Source: Blastococcus sp. CT_GayMR19
Lineage (GTDB): Bacteria > Actinomycetota > Actinomycetes > Mycobacteriales > Geodermatophilaceae
Direction: 5' to 3'
Assembly: GCF_004570385.1 (NCBI RefSeq)
Contig: NZ_SPQL01000002.1
Location: forward strand, 62,001-126,000
Length of the DNA stretch: 64,000 bases
Below the pieces are notes generated by a model. That model had not been told where the DNA came from and searched no databases. It saw only the letters and a program-made list of their open reading frames with translations. Every line of letters starts with the position of its first letter. The first letter of the stretch is position 1. A program made the position numbers and the translations under genes. Positions 27,146 through 37,608 of the stretch are shown piece by piece.

Positions 27146-28329
27146 CGCCGCAGCCCGATCGTCCGCAGGAGCCGGCCGCCGAGCCGCCGGACCCGACGGC
27201 CGAGCCGCCGCAGCAGCCGGACACCGATGTCCGCCGTGAACCGCCCAGTGGGCAGCGGAACGCCCAGACTCTCCAACTGGGCGCGGATGACGGGGTCGGC
27301 GAGCCAGCCGTCGGTGTGCATCTGGAGGGACCGGAGTCCCCAGTCGGCGTTGCCCTCGAGCAGGACCGGGCCGCTCGCGGTGATGACGACGTCCCATCCC
27401 AGGGAGCGCAGGCCCGGGAACAGCCGCGCGGCCCGCACGCAGAGGTCCACGGTCTCGGCCCACCGGGGCACCTGCCAGCCGGTGAACTCCACACCTGTGT
27501 CCGGATGGTGCGTCAACCGTTCGGTCGACCCGGGCAGCACGCCTCGCCCCAGGGTCCCGGTGGCCGCGTCCACCGGTACGGACAGGCCCCCGAGGCTGTA
27601 GTTGTCGACCATGCCGCCGCGCCGGCCCAGCCGCAGCACGGCGCCCTGCACGGCGACGCTCCCCTCGCCGGTGAGGAACGTCTGTACCCGCACCGTGTTG
27701 GCCGCATAGGGAGCCAACCGGGCCAGCTCCTCGTGGTTGCGCACCGGCTCCTGCAGCACGTAGCCGCTCACTCCGCGCATGCCCGTGAGGTCCAGGGATG
27801 TGAGGGTCGCCTCGAGGTCGACCTGCTCCCCGGTCCGGGTCACCGCCTCGCCGGTGTCGTGATCGATGGCGTCCAGGATCAGCACGTGGCTGCCCCGTCC
27901 CCCACCGGCCGGCTTGATCACGAGTGCGCCCGGCTGCTGGCGACGCAGCTCGGTCAGGACGTCCTGGACGGTCCGCATCGGTCGCTCCCCGTCCCAGGTG
28001 ACGCCGTGGACGGGGTCGAACAGGCCCAGGGTCCTCGGCACGGGGAGTCCGAAGCTGTCGGCGAAGCGGTAGAACACCCACTTGTTCTCCGTGAGGACCT
28101 TCGCGCCCCCGTCGTTGAGAACAGGGCGGACGACGCTCAGGTACCAGTCGTAGCCGAGGAACCGGCCGGCGTCGGCGAGTGGCCGTCCGCCGGTGAAGCC
28201 GTAGGCGTCCACGTCCTCGGTCCGGTACCCCCAGAGATAGGCCAGCCGGAGACGCGCGGCCCTGCTCAGGACCCCGGCCGACGTCCGCGCGTCCCCGGTC
28301 ACGGGCTCCGGTCCGCCGCTGGTCGTCAC
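27142..28329 (-). CDS. Sugar-transfer-associated ATP-grasp protein
   Basis: A 395-residue ATP-grasp enzyme, resembling the family found beside sugar-transfer and polysaccharide genes. ENKWVFYRFADSFGLPVPRT leads into ALVIKPAGGGRGSHVLIL (ATP-binding loop), and VDNYSLGGLSVPV and LLEGNADWGL carry metal and nucleotide ligands. The C-terminus is strongly basic (RRLGRRVRRLGGRLLRT). It should form an amide or ester bond through an acyl-phosphate; the substrates are unknown. GTG 28329 overlaps the upstream QueC-like stop as GTGA, and its own stop overlaps the DUF427 start the same way. Confidence 0.88.
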   Translation of the reverse strand: MTTSGGPEPVTGDARTSAGVLSRAARLRLAYLWGYRTEDVDAYGFTGGRPLADAGRFLGYDWYLSVVRPVLNDGGAKVLTENKWVFYRFADSFGLPVPRTLGLFDPVHGVTWDGERPMRTVQDVLTELRRQQPGALVIKPAGGGRGSHVLILDAIDHDTGEAVTRTGEQVDLEATLTSLDLTGMRGVSGYVLQEPVRNHEELARLAPYAANTVRVQTFLTGEGSVAVQGAVLRLGRRGGMVDNYSLGGLSVPVDAATGTLGRGVLPGSTERLTHHPDTGVEFTGWQVPRWAETVDLCVRAARLFPGLRSLGWDVVITASGPVLLEGNADWGLRSLQMHTDGWLADPVIRAQLESLGVPLPTGRFTADIGVRLLRRLGRRVRRLGGRLLRTIGLRR

Positions 28330-29078
28330 GGGATCCGGCTGCTGGTCCGGCGACGGCGCCGCACCGCGCGGACGAGGCCGCGGGGATAGCGCGCCACCTC
28401 GCGACCGATCGCGACGGCGGGGTTGGCGAACTGGACGCCCTCGCGGATCGCCAGCTGACACGGTCGGCACCGCCCACAGGCCTTGTCGTTGAGCGGGTCG
28501 TGGCAGAACCAGCGCTGGGACAGCAGGTCCATGAAACCGTGCTCGCGGGCGATCGCGGCCATCTCCGGCTTGGTGGTGTTCAGGACCGGGAAGGAGAAGT
28601 AGCGGAACAGCTGTGCCTCGGGCGCGTCGCTGAGCGTTCCGGCGGTGTCGGTGAAGACGAGCCGGTGCAGCGGCGTGGGCCCGTCGTCGTGGGCCTGCAT
28701 GCAGATCTCCACGCCGGTCCAGCCGAGGGCATCGGCGACCGCGGCCAGGTACACGTACTGGCTGCCGATCCAGATGCCCCGGGCGAGGATGCCCTGGTAA
28801 AGGGCATCCAGCTCGGGGGTGGGCGGGTAGTCCGACCGCAGGTGCACCTCGAGCGCCCCGAGCTCTCCGGGGTCCCCGAGGCGGGCCCTGAGCTCCCCGA
28901 GCATCCGGTGCATCGTCCCGAGCTCCTGCATCGTGCTGCGTCGCTCGGGGTTCAGCACGTACACGGGGCGGACCGCGCGGCGCTCGACCAGCAGCAGCTG
29001 CATGAGCCGGAACGAGGAATCCCATCCCCCGGTCCACAGCAACCGCACCGCCTGCGCGTCATCGACGTCGTCGGACAT
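28326..29078 (-). CDS. QueC-like PP-loop ATPase
   Basis: A 250-residue PP-loop protein related to 7-cyano-7-deazaguanine synthase. The nucleotide loop is LLWTGGWDSSF, a variant of SGGxDS. Near the C-terminus WFCHDPLNDKACGRCRPCQL has the four-Cys CxnCGxCxxC zinc site typical of QueC. QueC-family enzymes adenylate a carboxylate and convert it to an amide or nitrile. No other queuosine or preQ0 gene is in the window, so a different substrate is likely. The ATG at 29078 follows AGGGGG by 5 nt. It is the first gene of the coupled operon with the ATP-grasp and DUF427 genes. Confidence 0.82.
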   Translation of the reverse strand: MSDDVDDAQAVRLLWTGGWDSSFRLMQLLLVERRAVRPVYVLNPERRSTMQELGTMHRMLGELRARLGDPGELGALEVHLRSDYPPTPELDALYQGILARGIWIGSQYVYLAAVADALGWTGVEICMQAHDDGPTPLHRLVFTDTAGTLSDAPEAQLFRYFSFPVLNTTKPEMAAIAREHGFMDLLSQRWFCHDPLNDKACGRCRPCQLAIREGVQFANPAVAIGREVARYPRGLVRAVRRRRRTSSRIP

Positions 29079-29228
29079 CAACTCCCCCTTCCTGCCGTGG
29101 GGTCGTCAGCGCCTGCGCCGGGTACGGGACAGGACGGCAGGAGTACGCGCCGAGCGGCGGTGCGGGCACTTCGGCAGGCAGCCGCGCCGGAGGCGGCCTC
29201 CGGGAAGCTGGGCACCAGGCGGGCTCGC

Positions 29229-29459
29229 TCAGTCGTTGCGGTGCCGGATCTTCTGGACGACGGCGATGGTGACCAGCAGACCCACTGCGCCGACCGTGGC
29301 CTTGCCGGCCGGCGTCTGGAGGAACCGCTCGACCGCGGCCCTCCCCTTCGCCTTGAGCCGCGTGGGGCTGGTCCGGTAGGTCAGGTTGTCCAGGGTGGCG
29401 GCCAGCGACTCGCGGGCGGCGTCGATCTCCAGCTGGATCTGTCGTGGGTCACGAGTCAC
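29229..29459 (-). CDS. DUF3618 small membrane protein
   Basis: A 76-residue actinobacterial DUF3618 protein. It starts with the family block RDPRQIQLEIDAARESLAAT then LDNLTYRTSPTRLKAKGRAA, and ends in a single membrane helix (VGAVGLLVTIAVVQKI). The function is unknown; homologues often accompany membrane-stress or phage-holin-like proteins. It lies 150 bp upstream of the QueC-like gene on the same strand; the 150-bp gap (29079-29228) contains no supported gene. Confidence 0.85.
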   Translation of the reverse strand: MTRDPRQIQLEIDAARESLAATLDNLTYRTSPTRLKAKGRAAVERFLQTPAGKATVGAVGLLVTIAVVQKIRHRND

Positions 29460-29547
29460 GGCGACAGCCTGCCAGACGATCGGAAGTCCAGCTTCCCCGC
29501 TCGCCCGGGGGCCACCCGCGCGGGCTACTCCTAGACTCCTGGACCGC

Positions 29548-29628
29548 GCGGGAGTGGTGTAACGGTAGCCACGCCAGACTTAGGATCTGGTGCCTTCGGG
29601 CGTGGGGGTTCGACTCCCCCCTCCCGCA
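29548..29628 (+). tRNA. tRNA-Leu (anticodon UAG)
   Basis: The acceptor arms GCGGGAG and CTCCCGC pair fully, with discriminator A. The anticodon stem-loop is CCAGA-CTTAGGA-TCTGG, giving anticodon TAG, which reads CUA and other CUN leucine codons. A long variable arm (around TGCCTTCGGGCG) marks it as a class II tRNA, as expected for Leu. The T-arm is GGGGG-TTCGACT-CCCCC. The 3' CCA is not encoded. Confidence 0.96.
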
Positions 29629-29816
29629 CGCGACACGGGCTGCTCGAGACCCGGCAAACGCCGTCCGCCCTCGACCTCACCCCTAAGAGCGTCGCCGCGC
29701 CTCCACCGTTCTCGTTACTGTGCGTATACGGCCGTGATCTACGGAAAGTCACGAAACGGATGACGCCGGACGGGGAACGCCCACAGAGCCCCGTCAGCAC
29801 GACCCACGGGGATCAC

Positions 29817-31697
<1,881 letters not shown>

Positions 31698-31705
31698 CGA
31701 TACCC

Positions 31706-31752
31706 GGATCGGGCCCGGCCTGGGACACGACGTACCTGGCCGGGCCCGATCC
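31706..31752 (+). terminator. Strong inverted-repeat terminator after the collagen-like gene
   Basis: GGATCGGGCCCGGCC (31706-31720) and GGCCGGGCCCGATCC (31738-31752) are a perfect 15-bp inverted repeat with a 17-nt loop, starting 8 nt after the stop codon. No U-tract follows, as is usual for actinobacterial hairpin terminators. The rest of the gap to 32013 contains no supported gene or further signal. Confidence 0.8.
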
Positions 31753-32013
31753 AGTGCAACTCCACAGAGCAGGCACACGAGGCCGGAGTGGAGCCGGCAC
31801 CTGGACGCCCCTGGCGCGACCCGATGGACGCCTTCGGATGGCTGGGCTTCGGGCCGAACTGAGTGCCCTCAGGCCCCGAGGGTCACGGCGAGCGCGGGCA
31901 CCAGCGCCGCGACCGCCTGACCGCTGTGGCTCCTACGCGACAGTCAGGCTGTCGCCGTGGCGCGGGGGGGCCGCGGAGGAGCGAGGAACCGCCGGGCGGC
32001 AGTGCGACGGGCC

Positions 32014-32202
32014 TCAGCGCCCTGAGGAGCGGGCGCCTTCGGGATCCGTCGTCGTCGACCCGCTCCGGACGTCGTCCACCTCGCTCTTGAAGATGCGGAG
32101 CGAGCGTCCGAGGGAGCGGGACGCGTCGGGCAGCTTCTTGTAGCCGAAGAGCAGCATCACCGCGAGCAGGATGAGGCCGATCTCGACCGGTCCGAGGCTC
32201 AT
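32014..32202 (-). CDS. tatA: Twin-arginine translocase subunit TatA
   Basis: A 62-residue TatA-type protein that would form the protein-conducting patch of the Tat pathway in the inner membrane. The membrane helix [20 protein letters not shown] is followed by the conserved FGxxKLP and the amphipathic helix [18 protein letters not shown], then an acidic tail. No tatC is nearby. Its start (ATG 32202, or GTG 32205) overlaps the stop of the upstream gene, which itself has a Tat signal. It may be a second TatA copy serving that substrate; this is inference. Confidence 0.9.
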   Translation of the reverse strand: MSLGPVEIGLILLAVMLLFGYKKLPDASRSLGRSLRIFKSEVDDVRSGSTTTDPEGARSSGR

Positions 32203-33155
32203 CACGACGTCGGGCGGCTCGGCGGTCCGCCACGTCCACCCGGCGCGCCGGACGGCGCGCCGTCACCGGACAGCTGGCCACCGGTCGGCGTCGTCGTCGT
32301 GTCGATCCGGACCGGCAGGGTGACCGTGTAGCCGCTGCGGACGTCGCCGGTGACGGTGGCGAGCTGGCTGGCGCCGCCGTCGTCCCCGAAGACGTTGTCG
32401 CTGCTCAGGCTGAGTTCCGACAGGCTGCGTACCGAGGTCTCGTAGCCGTCGGTCGCGTAGACCGCGTCGCACGCGTTCTTCGGCAGGGCCACCTGCGAGG
32501 TCGCGATCGCACTCGTCGCGTCGGCGATACCTGCCTCGTCGGAGTAGACCTCGAAGTGGATGTGCGGCCAGCGCCCCGGGTAGCAGGCCGGGAAGATGCT
32601 GGTGAAGGTGACGCGGCCGTCGGCGTCGGCGATCTGGACGCCGCGCAGGTAGTTCTGGTCCTCGATCCCCTGCGAGTACAGGGAGTACCCCCCGTCGCGG
32701 TCGCAGTGCCAGACGTAGACGGCCACCCCGGCGAACGGGGCTCCCCCGTTCGCGAGGTCGGCCACGACGAGTTCGAGCGTCATGGGCACGCCCTCGGCCG
32801 TGCCGCTGTACTCCCCGAAGCTGGACCGGATGTCGGTCCGCACGATCCCGCTCTGCTCGAGCACGTCCGGACCGTTGGACCCGTCCCCCGGGTAGGGGCC
32901 GGCGGTCTCGTCGGGGATCTCACCGGACGCGTCGGCCGCGGCCGACGAGGACGAGGACGAGGACGACGTGCTGCCCGAGCTCCCCCCGCAGGCGGCCAGC
33001 CCCAGCCCGGCCGCACCGATCCCGAACACGGCCAGCATCCGCCGTCGGCTCAGCAGGGTGCCGACGTCGAAGCCCAGCCCCTGGTCGGCGAGCTCCTCCT
33101 GCGGCCGCGGCAGGGCGCGCCCCTCGTACGTCTGGTCGTGCGGCGGGTTGCCCAT
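32202..33155 (-). CDS. Tat-exported intradiol dioxygenase-like lipoprotein
   Basis: A 317-residue protein with a late Tat/lipoprotein signal: [20 protein letters not shown] then CGGSSG, with twin arginines and a lipobox Cys at about 56. A Ser-rich linker precedes an intradiol ring-cleavage dioxygenase fold: [17 protein letters not shown] and [17 protein letters not shown] supply the Tyr and HxH iron ligands. The usual substrate class is catechols, here outside the cytoplasm. The ATG at 33155 follows AGGAGAA. Overlap with tatA couples the two genes. Confidence 0.88.
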   Translation of the reverse strand: MGNPPHDQTYEGRALPRPQEELADQGLGFDVGTLLSRRRMLAVFGIGAAGLGLAACGGSSGSTSSSSSSSSAAADASGEIPDETAGPYPGDGSNGPDVLEQSGIVRTDIRSSFGEYSGTAEGVPMTLELVVADLANGGAPFAGVAVYVWHCDRDGGYSLYSQGIEDQNYLRGVQIADADGRVTFTSIFPACYPGRWPHIHFEVYSDEAGIADATSAIATSQVALPKNACDAVYATDGYETSVRSLSELSLSSDNVFGDDGGASQLATVTGDVRSGYTVTLPVRIDTTTTPTGGQLSGDGAPSGAPGGRGGPPSRPTS

Positions 33156-33287
33156 GTCGTTCTCCTGAGAAGGTCGCGGTTGCTGGTCCCGACGCTAGGC
33201 ACGGCTACCGCGAGTTCCCTGGGCCTCTGCTGGACATCGGCTGGGAGGGCTTCGCCTCACCCGGTCCAGAAACGGCGCGCGACCGTC

Positions 33288-33908
33288 TCAGCAGAGATTC
33301 GTGCTCGCGGCGTTCACCAGGTCGTAGATCTCCTGCGGGGACGCCCCGACGTCGCCCTCGATGAGGACGTCGGCGAGCGCCTGGGCCGAGGCGCCCTTGC
33401 CCATCGCCGTACATGCGTGCTCGCCCAGCGCCAGGAGCTGCTGGTCCGGCTGGAACGGCCAGTTGCTGCCGTCGGAGCCGCGGGCGTCGAGCAGGAAGGC
33501 GTCGCCGCCCGTCCCCCCGCTACCCGCGGATTCTCCGGTCACGGCCGACATGTCCAGTTCCCCGGATGCCACCGGGGGTGGAGTCGCCGAGCACTGCTGG
33601 TGGAAATGCCGAGCGATGGTCGGGTTGCTGTCCCCCGGGTTCGCCTCGTACCACAGGCCCAGGTCCGCGCAGGTGCCTCCGTGTTCGACGAGCATCAACT
33701 CGGCGTCGGCCAAAGCGCTCGGCGAGAGGTCCGCGTAGGGGTTCGCAGCCGGCTCCGTGGACTCCTCGTACGCGGTGTCGGCGTACGACGAAGCCGCGCT
33801 GCCGGCCGCGTCCGAGGAGCAGCCGACGAGTCCGCACACGCCCAGGGCGAGCAGGGCCACCATCCCTGCCCGGGGTCGCCAGGATCCCGAGACGCTTCCC
33901 TCTGACAC
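33288..33908 (-). CDS. DUF732-containing lipoprotein
   Basis: A 206-residue predicted lipoprotein. The signal is MVALLALGVCGLVGCSSD, with lipobox LVGC. The middle has a cysteine-containing region (LMLVEHGGTCADLGLWY). The C-terminal segment ALADVLIEGDVGASPQEIYD then LVNAASTNLC resembles DUF732, a small helical domain common in actinobacterial exported proteins. The start is GTG 33908, 5 nt after GGAGG; the ATG at 33920 lies within that ribosome site. The function is unknown. Confidence 0.8.
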   Translation of the reverse strand: MSEGSVSGSWRPRAGMVALLALGVCGLVGCSSDAAGSAASSYADTAYEESTEPAANPYADLSPSALADAELMLVEHGGTCADLGLWYEANPGDSNPTIARHFHQQCSATPPPVASGELDMSAVTGESAGSGGTGGDAFLLDARGSDGSNWPFQPDQQLLALGEHACTAMGKGASAQALADVLIEGDVGASPQEIYDLVNAASTNLC

Positions 33909-34086
33909 GCAATCCTCCATCGATGGGTGCCGGCCACGGCCTTCGGGCGTCCCCCGGCCGTCTCCGCCCCTGTGGGCACGAGCGGTACTCGGCGGGGCAG
34001 CATCGCACGACGCCGGACACCGGCCGGCCGGGCTCGCCCGGGAGTGCGCCCCATGCGCCCCGCAGGCCCCGGCAGCGCCCCGGGTC

Positions 34087-35040
34087 TCAGGCCAGATGGA
34101 CGCGGAGATCGATCTCGGCCGACGGCGTCCCGGGGTCGTCGTCGTCCACGACGGCCAGCAGGTGCACCTCGTCCCCCCGGCAGTCGCGCAGCGCCAGGCC
34201 TTCGATCTTGTGCACGTGTCCGCCCCACTCGGGGATCGCCGCACGCGCGAGCACCTGCTCCCCGTCCACCAGGGCGAGTGCGGTGGCGACCACGGGACCG
34301 TCGTCGACGGCGTTCGAGCTGTCCTCGGCGGCGGCGCTCAGCAGCAGGCGTCCGTCGGGCAGCGCGATCGCGTCGGTCACCTCCAGGCCGACGCCCTCCA
34401 CCTCGCCGAGGTCGTAGCCGCGCGGCTGCCCGACCGGCACCGCCTCGGCACCGGCCCGCCCGAGGACGGCGGTCACCATCGCATCCAGCGGGACGTCGAC
34501 GCTGCCGGAGCGCACGCCCGCGGCCAGGTTGCCTCGGTTGAACCAGCGGAGCATCCGGCCGTGCCGGCTCGCCCCCTCCAGGTTGAGGTGTTCCAGCGGC
34601 AGGCCCAGACACCCCGCCACTCGTTCGTAGAGCGGACCGAGGTCTCCAGCCCGCGCGACCGGCTCGCCGCCCACCAGCCGGACGAGCACGCCGCGCATCC
34701 GCCGCGGCGTCGAGCCCGACCCGAGGAGCAGGACGGCCGGCTCCCGGCCCACCTCCACGGGGCAGGCCGCCTCGAGGTCCGGCTTGAGTCGCTTGGTCCC
34801 CGCCGCTTCGGAGAACCGGTCGTGGCCCTCGACGGGTGGCAGCACGCGCACCGACGTGACGTGACCGGGGCGGCGCCAGGCGGCGCAGGTGGCGTCGTCC
34901 TGCGCGATCAGCAAGCCGTCGCCCAGCGGGGCGATGCCGGAGGCCGCAGTCACCGGCGTCCCGTCGTCGAAGCGCAACGCCCTGACGTCGTCCACGTAGA
35001 CCCGCACCGGCCCCCTGTGCCCGCGGAGACCTCCCGCCAC
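34087..35040 (-). CDS. Uncharacterised protein, beta-propeller-like
   Basis: A 317-residue protein, not confidently assigned. Repeated short beta-strand motifs such as VDDVRALRFDDGTPVTAASG, TDAIALPDGRLLLSAAAEDS and IEGLALRDCRGDEVHLLAVV suggest a beta-propeller resembling phytase-like or DUF69xx proteins of actinobacteria. There is no signal peptide. The start may be GTG 35040 or GTG 35007, which follows AGGGGG. It is divergent from the methyltransferase gene at 35088. Confidence 0.65.
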   Translation of the reverse strand: MAGGLRGHRGPVRVYVDDVRALRFDDGTPVTAASGIAPLGDGLLIAQDDATCAAWRRPGHVTSVRVLPPVEGHDRFSEAAGTKRLKPDLEAACPVEVGREPAVLLLGSGSTPRRMRGVLVRLVGGEPVARAGDLGPLYERVAGCLGLPLEHLNLEGASRHGRMLRWFNRGNLAAGVRSGSVDVPLDAMVTAVLGRAGAEAVPVGQPRGYDLGEVEGVGLEVTDAIALPDGRLLLSAAAEDSSNAVDDGPVVATALALVDGEQVLARAAIPEWGGHVHKIEGLALRDCRGDEVHLLAVVDDDDPGTPSAEIDLRVHLA

Positions 35041-35087
35041 GCGTTCCGCGGCTTCCGCTCGGACAGCGGGTGGGGAATCCTGCGCCG

Positions 35088-35699
35088 ATGGGCATCTACG
35101 GCACGCACCTCCGGCCTCGGCTGCACACGTTCGCCCTCAACGACCGGCTCACGGGCGAGGTGCGGGATCGCGTCTGCTCCGGCCTGACCGGCGACGTCCT
35201 GGAGATCGGCTACGGCTCGGGCCTCAACCAGCCGCACCTGCCATCGACGGTTCGCGGCGTCTGGGCGGTGGAGCCGTCCGCGACAGCGCTGCGGCTGGGC
35301 GAGGCGCGCCGGGCGGCGTCAGCGGTGCCGGTGGTGGTGGCCGGCGACGACGCCCAGACCCTCCCGTTCCCCGACGACCGCTTCGACGCCGCTCTGTGCA
35401 CCTGGGTGCTCTGCGGCATCCCAGACCCGGGTGCCGCCCTCGCCGAGGTGGCGCGGGTGCTGAAGCCGGGCGCCGCCCTGCACTTCGTGGAGCACGGGCT
35501 CGCCCCGGAGCCGACGGTCGTCCGGTGGCAACGGCGGGGCAACCGGATCAACCGGGTCATCGCCGGCTGTGTCCTGGACAACGACGTCCGCGGCCTGCTC
35601 GACCGGTCACCCTTGAGCGTCACCGCGCTGACCGCGTACTACCAGAAGGGGGCGCCCAAGCCTTCCGCCCACATGTACGAAGGGCGCGCGACCGCCTGA
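35088..35699 (+). CDS. Class I SAM-dependent methyltransferase
   Basis: A 203-residue methyltransferase. Motif I is VLEIGYGSGLN, motif II is VWAVEPSATAL, and LPFPDDRFDAALCTWVLC then VARVLKPGAALHFVEHGL are the post-I and motif III blocks of UbiE/thiol-methyltransferase-like enzymes. The substrate is unknown. ATG 35088 is chosen over GTG 35070. Confidence 0.87.
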   Translation: MGIYGTHLRPRLHTFALNDRLTGEVRDRVCSGLTGDVLEIGYGSGLNQPHLPSTVRGVWAVEPSATALRLGEARRAASAVPVVVAGDDAQTLPFPDDRFDAALCTWVLCGIPDPGAALAEVARVLKPGAALHFVEHGLAPEPTVVRWQRRGNRINRVIAGCVLDNDVRGLLDRSPLSVTALTAYYQKGAPKPSAHMYEGRATA

Positions 35700-35769
35700 C
35701 CTGACCCCTCCGGGTGGGGCCCCGGCTCCGTAGCTCGCGCCGCCCGGGGATCCGTCCGACATCCAGGGC

Positions 35770-36015
35770 ATGACCAGCCTCGCTCCACCGTCCACGTGGC
35801 TCCCGGCTGCCCTCGCCCGCGCCGCGGTCGTCCCCGTGGTCGCCACCTCTCCGCGCCCCGCCCGGCACGCCGCACCCGAGGCTCCCGGCCCGGTCGAGAT
35901 CGTGGCAGGCGAGCGGGCCGTCCCCGGCCGGCATGCCGAGCCGGCGTGGAGGCGCGAGCTCTTCGATGCGAGCCGCGACGAGGATCCCTTCGAGTGGCTC
36001 GGGTTCAGCGCCTGA
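35770..36015 (+). CDS. Small hypothetical protein
   Basis: An 81-residue open frame that starts with ATG after CCAGGGC and ends 3 bp before the convergent rdgB stop. It has an Ala/Pro-rich first half and a charged end (WRRELFDASRDEDPFEWLGF). No domain is recognised. The balanced C-terminus and the ribosome-site-like AGG make it plausible as a small gene, but it could be a chance frame. Confidence 0.4.
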   Translation: MTSLAPPSTWLPAALARAAVVPVVATSPRPARHAAPEAPGPVEIVAGERAVPGRHAEPAWRRELFDASRDEDPFEWLGFSA

Positions 36016-36018
36016 GGG

Positions 36019-36630
36019 TCAGCTCGATCCGAGGGTCGAGGCGATCACCGGGACCAGGGCGGCGAACGCCTGGCCGCGATGACTCCGTGCGTCCTTCTCC
36101 GCCGGCACCAGCTCGGCCGAGGTGAGGTCCATGCCCTGCGGAACGAAGACCGGGTCGTAGCCGAACCCGTTGGATCCGCGCTTCTCCCGGATCACCGTTC
36201 CCCGCCAGTGCCGCTCGAGCACGTGCTCGGTGCCGTCGGCGGCGACGAACGCGGCGGCGCAGACGAACGCGGCGCCGCGCCGCTCGTCCGGGACGTCGGC
36301 CAGCTGCCCGAGGAGCAGCGCCGTGTTGCCGTCGTCGTCCCCGTGCCGGCCCGACCAGCGCGCCGAGAGGACGCCGGGCATCCCGTTGAGCGCATCGACG
36401 GTCAGCCCGGAGTCGTCCGCCACCGCCGGGAGTCCCGTGTACCGGACGGCCTCGTGCGCCTTGAGCAGAGCGTTCTCCGCGAACGTCGCGCCGGTCTCCG
36501 GAGCCTCCGGGTAGTCGTCCACGTCGCGCAGGCCGACCACCTCGACACCGGGGACGGCTGCCTCGAGCAGCCGCTGCAGCTCGGCGAGCTTCCCCGCGTT
36601 CCGGGTGGCCAGCAGCAGCCGGGTGCTCAA
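36019..36630 (-). CDS. rdgB: RdgB/HAM1-type XTP/dITP diphosphatase
   Basis: Hydrolyses non-canonical purine triphosphates (XTP, ITP, dITP) to keep them out of nucleic acids. The 203-residue protein has RLLLATRNAGKLAELQRLL at the N-terminus, TFAENALLKA, VADDSGLTVDALNGMPGV and SNGFGYDPVF, all family signatures. The start appears to be TTG at 36630, preceded by GGAG with a 5-nt spacer. It follows rph on the same strand by 88 bp, as in mycobacteria (Rv1340-Rv1341). Confidence 0.95.
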   Translation of the reverse strand: MSTRLLLATRNAGKLAELQRLLEAAVPGVEVVGLRDVDDYPEAPETGATFAENALLKAHEAVRYTGLPAVADDSGLTVDALNGMPGVLSARWSGRHGDDDGNTALLLGQLADVPDERRGAAFVCAAAFVAADGTEHVLERHWRGTVIREKRGSNGFGYDPVFVPQGMDLTSAELVPAEKDARSHRGQAFAALVPVIASTLGSS

Positions 36631-36718
36631 CGCTGCTCCGCAGCAGTGAAGGAGTCAGCGCCGAAGGCACCGATCACACACCGGAGGTGCGTAGGGGAAC
36701 CGGCGGCCTTCGGCCCGC

Positions 36719-37456
36719 TCATCGGCGCGCGGCGGGTGAGGACAGGGCCTCCCGCTGCAGCCTGGTCAGCTCACCGCAGCCCGCGACGGCGAGGTCCAGC
36801 AGCGCGTCGAGCGTCTTCCGGTCGAAGACTGCCCCCTCCGCGGTGCCCTGCACCTCGACGAAGCTCCCGTCGCCGGTGCAGACGACGTTCATGTCGGTGC
36901 CGGCCGTCACGTCCTCCTCGTAGGCGAGGTCCAGCCGCGGCTCCCCGTCGATGACGCCGACGCTGACCGCGGCCACCGACTGCGCGATCGCGTTCGGCTT
37001 GGCGAGCTTCTTGCGTTCACCGAGCCACGAGACGGCGTCCGCCAGCGCCACGTAGGCGCCGGTGATCGCCGCGGTCCGGGTGCCGCCGTCGGCCTGCAGG
37101 ACGTCGCAGTCGATCGCGATGCTGTTCTCCCCGAGCGCCGACAGGTCTATCGAGGCGCGCAGCGAGCGGCCGATCAGGCGACTGATCTCGTGCGTGCGCC
37201 CGCCGATGCGGCCCTTCACCGATTCCCGGTCGCCGCGGGTGTGGGTGGCCCTCGGGAGCATCGCGTACTCTGCGGTCACCCAACCGAGCCCCGAGCCCTT
37301 GCGCCAGCGGGGTACGCCCTCGGTCACGCTCGCCGCGCAGAGCACACGGGTGCGGCCGAACTCGACCAGCACCGAGCCTTCGGCGTGGTCGAGCCAGTTG
37401 CGGCTGATGGTCACGGGGCGGAGCTGGTCGGCCGTACGGCCGTCGGGGCGGGTCAC
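36719..37456 (-). CDS. rph: Ribonuclease PH
   Basis: A phosphate-dependent 3'-5' exoribonuclease that trims tRNA 3' ends. The 245-residue protein has [50 protein letters not shown] and [18 protein letters not shown], typical of RNase PH. The start is set at GTG 37456, 5 nt after GAGGAG; another GTG at 37462 is too close to that site. It lies upstream of rdgB. Confidence 0.95.
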   Translation of the reverse strand: MTRPDGRTADQLRPVTISRNWLDHAEGSVLVEFGRTRVLCAASVTEGVPRWRKGSGLGWVTAEYAMLPRATHTRGDRESVKGRIGGRTHEISRLIGRSLRASIDLSALGENSIAIDCDVLQADGGTRTAAITGAYVALADAVSWLGERKKLAKPNAIAQSVAAVSVGVIDGEPRLDLAYEEDVTAGTDMNVVCTGDGSFVEVQGTAEGAVFDRKTLDALLDLAVAGCGELTRLQREALSSPAARR

Positions 37457-37608
37457 GTGCACTCCTCGCTAGCGCTCGTCGGGCACGTGCCCGGGTGCTG
37501 TACCTCCGCGTGACCTCGCAAGCTCGGTCACCGAGCCCGAGGGTAGTTGGCGCGGACGACCGGCCCGGCGCCGAGCGCCGGAGGGCACGCCCGGCCAGGA
37601 TCCTCTGC

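Noticed and set aside
29548-29628. tRNA-Leu as an attachment site for a genomic island or prophage
   Set aside because: No integrase, direct repeat of the tRNA 3' end or phage gene was seen on either side.
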